Assembly: GCA_023700825.1 (NCBI GenBank)
Contig: JAMPYE010000259.1
Span: 1-6,390, forward strand
Reading direction: 5' to 3'
DNA from: Thermoanaerobaculia bacterium
GTDB taxonomy: Bacteria > Acidobacteriota > Thermoanaerobaculia > Gp7-AA8
DNA: 6,390 nucleotides
The position numbers and the translations under genes are program-made. The notes below the pieces were generated by a model. That model was not told the origin of the DNA, searched no databases, and worked only from the letters and a program-made list of their open reading frames with translations. Below, piece by piece: positions 1-5,494 of the stretch (its first letter is position 1; each line of letters begins with the position of its first letter).

Positions 1-1
1 G

Positions 2-85
2 ATCGCCGGGATGCTCTTTGTCATCGCGCTCATTTCCACTCTCCTCCTGCTCCTTCGGAGCGTTCCTGACATTTCACGACCATGA
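2..85 (+). CDS. C-terminal end of an unidentified membrane protein (partial)
   Basis: Only the last 27 codons are in the window. The reading frame is open from base 2 and ends at TGA 83-85. The visible tail contains a strongly hydrophobic stretch (residues reading LFVIALISTLLLLLR) followed by a short polar end, which looks like a C-terminal transmembrane helix. Its TGA overlaps the ATG of the ATPase gene in an ATGA at 82-85, and the same arrangement recurs at the next gene junction. This supports a real upstream gene in one operon. The family cannot be told from this fragment; a membrane partner of the downstream ATPase is plausible but inferred. Confidence 0.5.
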   Translation: MAGMLFVIALISTLLLLLRSVPDISRP

Positions 86-1632
86 CGATCATGTCGTTCG
101 CCGCCGCTGTTGCTGCCGCATTCTTCCTCGCCGGATTGGTCACCATCGTTCTCCGTCGGGCGTCGCGACCGAATGGTCTAGCGGTCGATCTCGTCTTCGA
201 TACCGCCGTCACACGTGCACGCGAGGGCTGGACGAAGTTCTGGAGCCGCGATCCGTTCATCCATGGGCAACGAGAACGAAAGGGTACGCCTTTCGCCACC
301 TATGCCGTGCCGGGCGGACGGGACTCGATCGTCACGAGATTCGCAGCGAACGATCTTCAGCATCACACGCTCGTTCTCGGTTCGACAGGAAGCGGCAAGT
401 CGACGTTGCTCGAAGCGCTCGCGCATGAACACTTCCGCGCAAAGCGTCCGCTTGCACTGATCGACCTGCATGGAGATCTCTACGCGCGTGCTGCGGCGCT
501 TGCGCTTCACGAGAAGGTGCAGCGTCTTGTTCTTGTCGATTTCACGAAGCCCGATTTGTTGCCCGGCTGGAATCCGCTCGATCGGATGGCCGGCGTCGAT
601 GTGGGACGGCAGGTGGACCTGCTCGTCTCGGTCCTCAAGCGGCTCTACTCCGACGAAGTGGCCGCATCCTGGGCATGGGGAGTCAAGGTCGAGGAGCTCA
701 TGCGAGCCGCGTTGCGGGCGTGCATCGAGTCCGCGTCGCTCTTCAGCCTCGCAGACCTGCCGTCGTTCTTCCTCGTTCCCGCAGTTCGTGAGGGAGTGCT
801 CGCGAGTGCGCCAGAGAGCGCGCGGGACTACTTCACCACGCAGTACGGTGCGCGGGAAGAGATGTACGCGAGTGCCGTCGTCAACAAGCTCACCCCCTTT
901 CTTGGTTCCGTTGCTGTCCAGCGCTTTCTCGGTCAGCCACGATCCACATTCGATCTCTTCGGAGCGATCGAGCGAGGCGACACTGTGCTGATCAACCTTG
1001 CGGCCGGCTACCTCGGTCCGGCTGCAAAGGTGATGGGCCGCCTGATCGTCAACACCCTGCAGGTCGCTACGCTTCGACGAGAGGCTGTGTCTCTCGACAG
1101 GCGTCATCCGTATTCACTCATCATCGACGAGGCTCACGCGCTCGCAGGTACGGACAGCGGGCTGGAGGACTTCCTTGTTGCCGCTCGCAAATACGGAGTG
1201 TTCGTCACGCTGGCGGCTCAGGGGTTGTCGCTCTTCCCGCCTTCGTTCCGCCCGCATCTGCTCGGCAACACTGGGCGACAGTTCTTCTTCCGGCTGCCCT
1301 ACAGCGAGGCGAAGGCGCTCGCCAATGACGTGCTCGAGCCGCTTGGAACGGTCTTCAGGCACCAGATCCGGCCGAACGACGCCATCGACGATCCGCTGCT
1401 GACACCGGCCGAGGAGATGGCATGGAGAACTCGTGAGCTGGCGAATCTGCCGGTCGGCGCCTGCTACTGGTTCATGAAGGAGCGTCCCTACAAGGCGCGG
1501 CGAATTCAGATTCTGCAGCCGCCACCTTGGCCGTTTCCTCCATCTCAGTTGGACACGCGCATCCACGCTTCGGTTCTCGACGGGAGGGGCGCGGAACAAT
1601 CCAACGCGGCTGCTACCCCGCTTCCATCATGA
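82..1632 (+). CDS. HerA/VirD4-type P-loop ATPase, likely membrane-anchored DNA pump or coupling protein
   Basis: This 516-residue protein belongs to the HerA/FtsK/VirD4 superfamily of ring ATPases, which move DNA or couple DNA to a secretion channel. Residues about 4-25 are hydrophobic and followed by RR, so the N terminus probably spans the inner membrane with the ATPase in the cytoplasm. Visible motifs are the Walker A GSTGSGKST at 100-108 (Lys106), an LIDLHGDL block around 126-133, the Walker B SLIIDEAH at 345-352 (Asp349, Glu350), and LAAQGLSLFPP with Gln380 in the sensor position. The following GNTGRQFFFRL segment (395-404) is typical of conjugation-type members. The C terminus is proline-rich. 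The start overlaps the preceding stop and has no clear Shine-Dalgarno, consistent with translational coupling. The stop overlaps the recombinase start at 1629-1632. I see no relaxase nearby, so transfer, element partitioning or assistance to recombination all remain possible. Family assignment is strong; the exact role is inferred. Confidence 0.88.
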   Translation: MTIMSFAAAVAAAFFLAGLVTIVLRRASRPNGLAVDLVFDTAVTRAREGWTKFWSRDPFIHGQRERKGTPFATYAVPGGRDSIVTRFAANDLQHHTLVLGSTGSGKSTLLEALAHEHFRAKRPLALIDLHGDLYARAAALALHEKVQRLVLVDFTKPDLLPGWNPLDRMAGVDVGRQVDLLVSVLKRLYSDEVAASWAWGVKVEELMRAALRACIESASLFSLADLPSFFLVPAVREGVLASAPESARDYFTTQYGAREEMYASAVVNKLTPFLGSVAVQRFLGQPRSTFDLFGAIERGDTVLINLAAGYLGPAAKVMGRLIVNTLQVATLRREAVSLDRRHPYSLIIDEAHALAGTDSGLEDFLVAARKYGVFVTLAAQGLSLFPPSFRPHLLGNTGRQFFFRLPYSEAKALANDVLEPLGTVFRHQIRPNDAIDDPLLTPAEEMAWRTRELANLPVGACYWFMKERPYKARRIQILQPPPWPFPPSQLDTRIHASVLDGRGAEQSNAAATPLPS

Positions 1633-2663
1633 AGGACACTCCGTTCTCTCTCTCGACGGGTCAGCATCCACAGCCCTGGCCGGCCGGTGGACTCCCTTCC
1701 TTCGTCCAGCCGCGCGTGACGAGACCTCTGCAGTTCGGGAACCTCAAGCGACTCGACGAACAGGTGCGGCGCGCAATCCGCCACGCTCACGATGTCGAAG
1801 GGCTGAGCGAACGCACGATGAAGTGGTGGATGACCGGTTACGGGCAGTTCCGTCGCTATCTCGTCGAAGGTGGAGTCGATCGCGTGCTCCTGCGCGGTGA
1901 GCCGCAAGCCCAGGCGGAGATCGTTGAAGGGTGGATTGCCTGGATGCGGAACCGCGGGGCTCAGCACGGAACCGTACGTGCGTACTGGTGCGCCGTCTAC
2001 TCGCTCTTTGACCGCTTCACGAAACTCGACGGCATGTGGAATCCGTTCCGAGCTCTACGTCGGCCGCGAGCGGCGCCCGCGATTCCACGGGCCATCGCGC
2101 GCGAAGACGCCGAGCGCCTGCTCGCATACTTGAGAAACGCAAAGGGGTCCCCGTTACTCGTCGCACGGAATCTCGCAATCGTCAGCGTCATGATCTTTGC
2201 GGGGCTGCGTCGTGGCGAGGTGCTTCGGCTGGAACTCTCGGACGTCGATCATGCAGCGCGAACGATTCGGATCCGGCACGGCAAGGGTCGCGACGGGGGG
2301 AAGACTCGGACTGCGTACATCCCACGGCAGCTCGCCGGTGTCCTGCGCTCCTACGAGCAGGAACGTGCGGCCACAGGCCGGGCCGCAGCCAGACTGTATT
2401 TCCTGGCCGCACGGCGCGAAGGGGGGATCTCAGATGGCGCGATTCGCCGGCTCTTCACGACGATCTATCGGCAGACCGGGTTGCGAGTGTCGCCGCACAT
2501 GCTGCGGCATACGTTCGTGACCATGCTCCGACAGGCCGGAGTGGCCGATAGGGTCACGATGGATCTCGCCGGCCACTCGTCGCTGGCGATGACGCAGAGA
2601 TACTCGGCGGTCTTCTCCGGTGAGCATCTCGAAGCTGCTGACCACCTGTCGCTCGACTTCTAG
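1629..2663 (+). CDS. Tyrosine recombinase (phage-integrase/XerC-D family), first of two
   Basis: This is a 344-residue site-specific recombinase that would cut and rejoin DNA through a 3'-phosphotyrosine intermediate. An N-terminal SAM-like core-binding domain spans about residues 40-150, and the catalytic domain about 155-340. All catalytic residues are visible: Arg194 in AGLRRGEVL, Lys219 in RHGKGRDGG, His290 and Arg293 in SPHMLRHTF, His316 in LAGHSS and nucleophile Tyr325 in TQRYSAV. I chose ATG 1629 over the longer in-frame start at 1527. It gives a 4-base ATGA overlap with the ATPase stop, like the junction at 82, and the extra 34 upstream residues lie inside the ATPase coding sequence without resembling the family. 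No Shine-Dalgarno is seen, so expression probably depends on coupling to the ATPase. The stop lies 3 bp from that of the convergent second recombinase, a diverged paralogue. Confidence 0.93.
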   Translation: MKDTPFSLSTGQHPQPWPAGGLPSFVQPRVTRPLQFGNLKRLDEQVRRAIRHAHDVEGLSERTMKWWMTGYGQFRRYLVEGGVDRVLLRGEPQAQAEIVEGWIAWMRNRGAQHGTVRAYWCAVYSLFDRFTKLDGMWNPFRALRRPRAAPAIPRAIAREDAERLLAYLRNAKGSPLLVARNLAIVSVMIFAGLRRGEVLRLELSDVDHAARTIRIRHGKGRDGGKTRTAYIPRQLAGVLRSYEQERAATGRAAARLYFLAARREGGISDGAIRRLFTTIYRQTGLRVSPHMLRHTFVTMLRQAGVADRVTMDLAGHSSLAMTQRYSAVFSGEHLEAADHLSLDF

Positions 2664-2666
2664 CCG

Positions 2667-3773
2667 CTACATCCGCAGGCGCTGAACCGCTGCTCGCTTG
2701 TCAGCGTCAAACACCCTGATGTACTGCATCGTCGTCTCGATCATCGTGTGGCCGGCGAGCTCGCTTGCCACGGGGAGAGGGACACCCGACCGGATGAGCC
2801 ACGACACATAGCTGTGGCGGAGCGAGTGAAGCGTGAACCGGATGCCGGACGCCGCTCGAACATAGCTGATGATTCGCTTCACGGTGTCGATGCGGATGCC
2901 ACGTCGATACTTGAGCGAAGCGAAGAATTCCGGACAGACCAGGTGTGCGCCGGCGCGCGCGGTCTCGTATGAGCGGATCAGCCGCTTTAGTTCGTCCGTC
3001 ATGTAGCAGACCCGTTCCTTGCCGCCCCCGCGGCCTTTTCCGTGACGAATTCGAATGGTGCCGTGCGCACAGTCGACGTCGCGTACTTCGAGCGACAGAA
3101 GCTCGTTCCGACGAAGGCCCGCCATGAGCGCGCACCCGATTAGCGCCAGTGCGCGAGCCCTGTGGAACTGCGTCTGCCACGGGTAATTCTCGGCAGAGGT
3201 GAGAATGCGGCGGCACTCGTCAGGAGTGTGCGCCTTCGGCACGCGCTGCGGCACCGGCGGCTGCTTCTTGCCGGCGAACGGGTGATCGATGCCGTCGCGC
3301 GTGGCTACGTCGTTCCAGAAAATCTTCACCGCGCGCCAGTAGCCGTTCGTGGAGATCGCGCTCAGCTGTCGGTTGCGGTTCCACCGCACCCAGGCGTCGA
3401 TATCCCGGATGCGGGCAAGGAACGCCTCCGCCGGGAGATCGAGGCCGTCGCGAATGAACTTGACGTAGTTTCGGAATGCGTCGCGACACCAACGGACTGT
3501 CATCGGGCTCTGATTCAGGACGTTCACCGCATGATCGGCGAATTCGTCGAACCGGCTGGTGAGCTGGCGGACTGTGGACTCGTTCGTTGCTCGCGAAGCC
3601 TGCTCGGGGATGAAGAGGGACTCCGGACGATGGTCCTTTGCAGGGGTGCTAGGGAGTGTGAGTTTCGCAGGCGAGGTATCAGGAAAGGAAGAAGACATGG
3701 TGATGAAGGTGAAGAGTGTGGCTTCGGGTTGCCGAGAGGAAAGCTTGCACGTTGAGTCCGAATCGGCGCGCAT
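2667..3773 (-). CDS. Tyrosine recombinase (phage-integrase/XerC-D family), second of two, convergent
   Basis: This is a 368-residue integrase-family recombinase on the minus strand. The core-binding domain is around residues 70-170 and the catalytic domain around 180-365. The catalytic set is complete: Arg221 in AGLRRNELL, Lys246 in RHGKGRGGG, His316 and Arg319 in TLHSLRHSY, His342 in LAGHT and nucleophile Tyr351 in TTMQYIRVF. It shares blocks such as TIRIRHGKGR and GGK-x-R with the first recombinase, so the two are paralogues, though too diverged for a recent duplication. ATG 3773 follows a GGGGAC stretch that may serve as a ribosome site. An internal ATG at 3698 would remove a Ser/Thr/Pro-rich leader of 25 residues and cannot be excluded. 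The gene lies next to the truncated tRNA-Pro, the usual position of an integrase near its attachment site. It is the likelier integrase for that site, although either protein or a pair could act there. Confidence 0.92.
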   Translation of the reverse strand: MRADSDSTCKLSSRQPEATLFTFITMSSSFPDTSPAKLTLPSTPAKDHRPESLFIPEQASRATNESTVRQLTSRFDEFADHAVNVLNQSPMTVRWCRDAFRNYVKFIRDGLDLPAEAFLARIRDIDAWVRWNRNRQLSAISTNGYWRAVKIFWNDVATRDGIDHPFAGKKQPPVPQRVPKAHTPDECRRILTSAENYPWQTQFHRARALALIGCALMAGLRRNELLSLEVRDVDCAHGTIRIRHGKGRGGGKERVCYMTDELKRLIRSYETARAGAHLVCPEFFASLKYRRGIRIDTVKRIISYVRAASGIRFTLHSLRHSYVSWLIRSGVPLPVASELAGHTMIETTMQYIRVFDADKRAAVQRLRM

Positions 3774-3801
3774 GTCCCCATGGTGCTAGTGCGCTACGGG
3801 G
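3774..3801 (-). repeat. Gapped partial copy of the tRNA-Pro 5' half, just upstream of recombinase 2
   Basis: Read on the minus strand, this stretch contains GTAGCGCA, then CTAGC, then CATGGGG. The three blocks occur in the same order as in the tRNA-Pro fragment at 3899-3939, but with the sequence between them shortened. The last block is the anticodon-loop segment. It ends immediately before the recombinase start codon. It could be an old attachment-site remnant or a recombinase-binding site near its own promoter. Twenty matched bases across gaps could also be chance, so confidence is low. Confidence 0.3.
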
Positions 3802-3890
3802 AGGTTTCCTGCTGACGTATCACGGGGTCGAAAACCGCATCCGTTAGCCCCATACCGGATCAGTTAGGCTGGCGAAAGTGAGCTTCGAGA

Positions 3891-3917
3891 GCGCGCCTGA
3901 ACCCCATGCAGGCGCGC
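3891..3917. other. Candidate recombinase core/attachment site: perfect 9-bp inverted repeat at the tRNA anticodon loop
   Basis: GCGCGCCTG at 3891-3899 and CAGGCGCGC at 3909-3917 are perfect inverted repeats around the 9-nt centre AACCCCATG. The right arm belongs to the tRNA-Pro (3' D stem plus 5' anticodon stem). In an intact tRNA only the five anticodon-stem bases would be mirrored, whereas here the symmetry runs past the stem into non-tRNA sequence. Tyrosine recombinases bind inverted arms of roughly this size around a 6-8 bp crossover region, and the anticodon loop is a known integration position in tRNA genes. I infer that this is the right attachment site of the element carrying the two recombinases. 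The other end lies outside the window. Confidence 0.45.
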
Positions 3918-3939
3918 TAGCCGACTGCGCTACACCCCG
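3896..3939 (-). tRNA. tRNA-Pro (anticodon GGG), 5' half only, truncated after the anticodon stem
   Basis: On the minus strand from 3939 the sequence reads as a tRNA. It has acceptor strand CGGGGTG, TA, D stem GCGC, loop AGTCGGCTA, D stem GCGC, G, anticodon stem CCTGC, and loop ATGGGGT with U33 and anticodon GGG (proline). The 3' side of the anticodon stem is TCAGG instead of the expected GCAGG, so four of five pairs form. Beyond it I find no T arm (no GTTCRA-type loop) and no CACCCCG to pair with the acceptor strand. The gene is therefore broken, with its 5' half on the chromosomal side and unrelated sequence replacing the 3' half. No convincing promoter is visible in the 48 bases before the divergent gene at 3988. 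Integration of the element into the anticodon loop is the simplest explanation. Confidence 0.6.
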
Positions 3940-3987
3940 CTGTTTCACAAGCCGTTTGTTTGCCATCGCCGGGCTTTCAGAGCGCAC

Positions 3988-4344
3988 ATGCACGTTGGCT
4001 ACAAGTGCGCTGTGTCCGCCGATGTCAAAGATCTGCTCTTCAACACCCTGCCACGTCCTTCGGGCCGAGCGCAACCCGATACCGGACCGGTGCAGGTCTT
4101 TTACGACGACCGGTACATTGCGATCGACGATGCGGAACAGATCCCCGCGGACTTGCGCGCCTACGTGCAGGTCGTGCTCTATCTGAACCTGATGAACGCC
4201 TATTTCAGGATCGAGCAGGGGCCGCTCGACCTCGCGCCGACGATCCGCGCCACATTCGAACCCAGCCGGCACGTGACGCGTTCCGCTTACGCCGTCACGG
4301 CGGTGCGGTTCTGCGACGGCTATCTGGCTGACCTCACGGAGTAG
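3988..4344 (+). CDS. Hypothetical protein of unknown function, 118 aa
   Basis: I do not recognise this protein. It has no signal peptide or transmembrane segment. The middle (residues about 52-75, IPADLRAYVQVVLYLNLMNAY) looks helical and amphipathic, flanked by likely strand segments (VQVFYDDRYIAID; YAVTAVRFCDGYLADL). It is acidic overall and has only two cysteines. ATG 3988 is the first start after the in-frame stop at 3898-3900; no strong Shine-Dalgarno precedes it. Support for a real gene comes from GC-rich third codon positions and a strong hairpin shortly after its stop. It begins 48 bp from the broken tRNA-Pro and runs away from it, so it could be the first chromosomal gene beyond the element or passenger cargo if the boundary lies further right. 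A longer reading frame on the opposite strand (3844-4389) crosses both the tRNA fragment and the hairpin and is less credible. Confidence 0.6.
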   Translation: MHVGYKCAVSADVKDLLFNTLPRPSGRAQPDTGPVQVFYDDRYIAIDDAEQIPADLRAYVQVVLYLNLMNAYFRIEQGPLDLAPTIRATFEPSRHVTRSAYAVTAVRFCDGYLADLTE

Positions 4345-4356
4345 ATACGCTCTCGA

Positions 4357-4387
4357 GCAGGCGCCGAAGGTCTTCTTCGGCGCCTGC
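4357..4387. terminator. Strong hairpin between convergent gene ends, probable bidirectional terminator
   Basis: GCAGGCGCCGAAG (4357-4369) and CTTCGGCGCCTGC (4375-4387) form a perfect 13-bp stem with a 5-nt loop. It sits between the stop of the 118-aa gene (4344) and the minus-strand stop of the patatin gene (4391). The position fits a shared terminator, but neither strand has a following T-run. It is therefore not a canonical intrinsic terminator and may act mainly as an RNA-stabilising 3' end. Confidence 0.6.
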
Positions 4388-4390
4388 ACC

Positions 4391-5290
4391 TCACCCTTTG
4401 CAACTCGGGCGAAGGTCGCGGCCGGATGCCAGCAGGCGGGCGAGAGCGCGCACCCTCATGAGGTAGCGGATCGGCGTCGTCGGATGGCGGCAATTCGCGG
4501 GCTCTCCGAATTCCCGGCCACCCAGGACTTCGCGCGCGACCTCGGCTCCGAGGTCCGCTGCCGGCGCGAGCCTTTCCCACCGCCTCTCGGCGAACGCAAC
4601 CTCGAGCGGGTGCCGGGGGCGGATGACGACGACATCGTCGCGGTACGGCTCCGGGATTACGTGATCTGGATCGTCGATGTTCCGGAACAGCCCTCCTTCA
4701 CAGGCGCCTTTTTGCGTGATCAGCACGACCGCATCGCAGCCGCGTTCGAAGAGCGCCTCGTAGGGGATGTTGTTCGAAACCGCCCCGTCCCCGTATCGCT
4801 CGCCATCGATCACCGGAGCATGCGTGTAGAACGGCGGAAGGTAGTTGCTCGCCAGCATCACCTCCAGCGGATCGGCCGACGTACGGACGTCGACGACGAC
4901 CGACTCGCGATCGCGCAGCCGCGTGAGCGCGGCGTAGAAGGGCAGTGCGCTTTCCGCCCGCAGCGCCTCGGCGCTGACGTAACGGCGAAACGCGCGGGTG
5001 TGCAGCTTTCGCCAGGCGAATGGCGAATGCTCTCGGGCCAGGTTTGTGAGATCAAGGGCGGGCATCCGGCAGAAGAAGCGCCAGTAGGCGCGCAGGCGGC
5101 GCCAGTTTCCGGCTGCCACCGCGGCCGCATTCCAGCTACCGGCGGACACACCGAGGCACGCCGCGGGATGGATTCCTGCCTGGAAGAGCGCTTCGACCAC
5201 GCCGACCTGGAAGACGCATCGCGACGCGCCACCCGAAAAAAGGAACCCGATTCTCCTGGCCCGGCCGAGCCGATCCATGACGTTGGTCAT
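4391..5290 (-). CDS. Patatin-like phospholipase / lipid acyl hydrolase
   Basis: With the start chosen here the protein is 299 residues. It carries the patatin Ser-Asp dyad pattern. SGGASR at about 19-24 corresponds to the glycine-rich oxyanion element. The nucleophile elbow GVSAG at 47-51 holds Ser49, and the DGA motif in YGDGAVSNN holds Asp168. The family hydrolyses acyl esters of phospholipids or other lipids; the substrate is unknown. No signal peptide is seen, so it is probably cytoplasmic or membrane-peripheral. The frame stays open upstream to 5641, but that extension lies antisense to the TetR gene and is low-complexity, so it is not real. ATG 5290 places the oxyanion motif about 19 residues in, as is usual. 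ATG 5278, 5380 or 5413 are alternatives, and none has a strong Shine-Dalgarno. The gene is divergent from the TetR regulator across about 204 bp and is a plausible target of it. Confidence 0.88.
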   Translation of the reverse strand: MTNVMDRLGRARRIGFLFSGGASRCVFQVGVVEALFQAGIHPAACLGVSAGSWNAAAVAAGNWRRLRAYWRFFCRMPALDLTNLAREHSPFAWRKLHTRAFRRYVSAEALRAESALPFYAALTRLRDRESVVVDVRTSADPLEVMLASNYLPPFYTHAPVIDGERYGDGAVSNNIPYEALFERGCDAVVLITQKGACEGGLFRNIDDPDHVIPEPYRDDVVVIRPRHPLEVAFAERRWERLAPAADLGAEVAREVLGGREFGEPANCRHPTTPIRYLMRVRALARLLASGRDLRPSCKG

Positions 5291-5300
5291 CACCCGTGCA

Positions 5301-5333
5301 CCATGACGACCGCCGACGGCACGGTCGTCGTGG
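5301..5333. promoter_or_regulatory. Imperfect 12-bp inverted repeat in the likely patatin leader
   Basis: CCATGACGACCG (5301-5312) and CGGTCGTCGTGG (5322-5333) pair at 11 of 12 positions around a 9-nt centre. If the patatin gene starts at 5290, the repeat lies in its 5' leader 10 bp before the start codon. There it could fold in the mRNA and mask the start, or bind a regulator. If a longer start is used, the repeat is simply coding sequence. Confidence 0.35.
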
Positions 5334-5394
5334 TCGAGTCGTTCACCATTCGATTCGTCATTGCTTGGTCGTCCGGCCATGTCGTACCATGTGG

Positions 5395-5424
5395 ATTCTC
5401 CGGTGTCGCCCATCTCTAAGTCAA
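5395..5424 (-). promoter_or_regulatory. Possible sigma-70-like promoter for the patatin gene
   Basis: On the minus strand TTGACT (5424-5419) is followed after 18 bp by GAGAAT (5400-5395). This matches the -35 consensus at five of six positions and the -10 at four of six. It would start transcription near 5388 and give a leader of about 100 nt to ATG 5290, excluding the start at 5413. Promoters in GC-rich genomes are hard to call, and this is weak evidence. Confidence 0.28.
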
Positions 5425-5454
5425 ATCGTTGTCGCGCCATCGCGGGGGCCGATG

Positions 5455-5470
5455 TTGGCCGTACGGCCAA
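5455..5470. promoter_or_regulatory. Perfect 16-bp palindrome, candidate TetR-family operator
   Basis: TTGGCCGTACGGCCAA is its own reverse complement over all 16 bases. It lies 24 bp before the TetR start codon, in the region shared with the divergent patatin gene. TetR-family dimers typically bind palindromes of this size next to their own gene, so autoregulation is likely, with possible control of the patatin promoter about 30 bp away. The binding itself is inferred. Confidence 0.6.
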
Positions 5471-5482
5471 ACCGGAGGCGGC

Positions 5483-5488
5483 GGAGGG
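5483..5488 (+). promoter_or_regulatory. Shine-Dalgarno that sets the TetR start
   Basis: GGAGGG lies six bases before ATG 5495. This decides the start against the in-frame ATG at 5429, which has no such site and would place the palindrome inside the coding sequence. Confidence 0.75.
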
Positions 5489-5494
5489 AAACAG

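Noticed and set aside
178..1107. Long minus-strand open frame of 309 codons opposite the ATPase gene
   Set aside because: It is an antisense shadow of a gene with clear Walker motifs, with no recognisable domain or ribosome site.
3820..3939. A complete tRNA or a tRNA interrupted by a group I intron at the anticodon loop
   Set aside because: No T arm or acceptor 3' strand is found downstream within a plausible distance. The adjacent sequence shows protein-coding recombinase DNA, not recognisable intron core elements. A TTTCGACC stretch near 3830 does not form a valid T stem.
3844..4389. Minus-strand open frame of 181 codons covering the tRNA fragment and the hairpin
   Set aside because: It starts inside the hairpin stem and reads through the tRNA-Pro fragment. 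The plus-strand gene at 3988 fits the landmarks better.
4484..5419. Long plus-strand open frame of 311 codons opposite the patatin gene
   Set aside because: It mirrors the patatin codons in a GC-rich region and shows no domain; the patatin motifs on the other strand are unambiguous.
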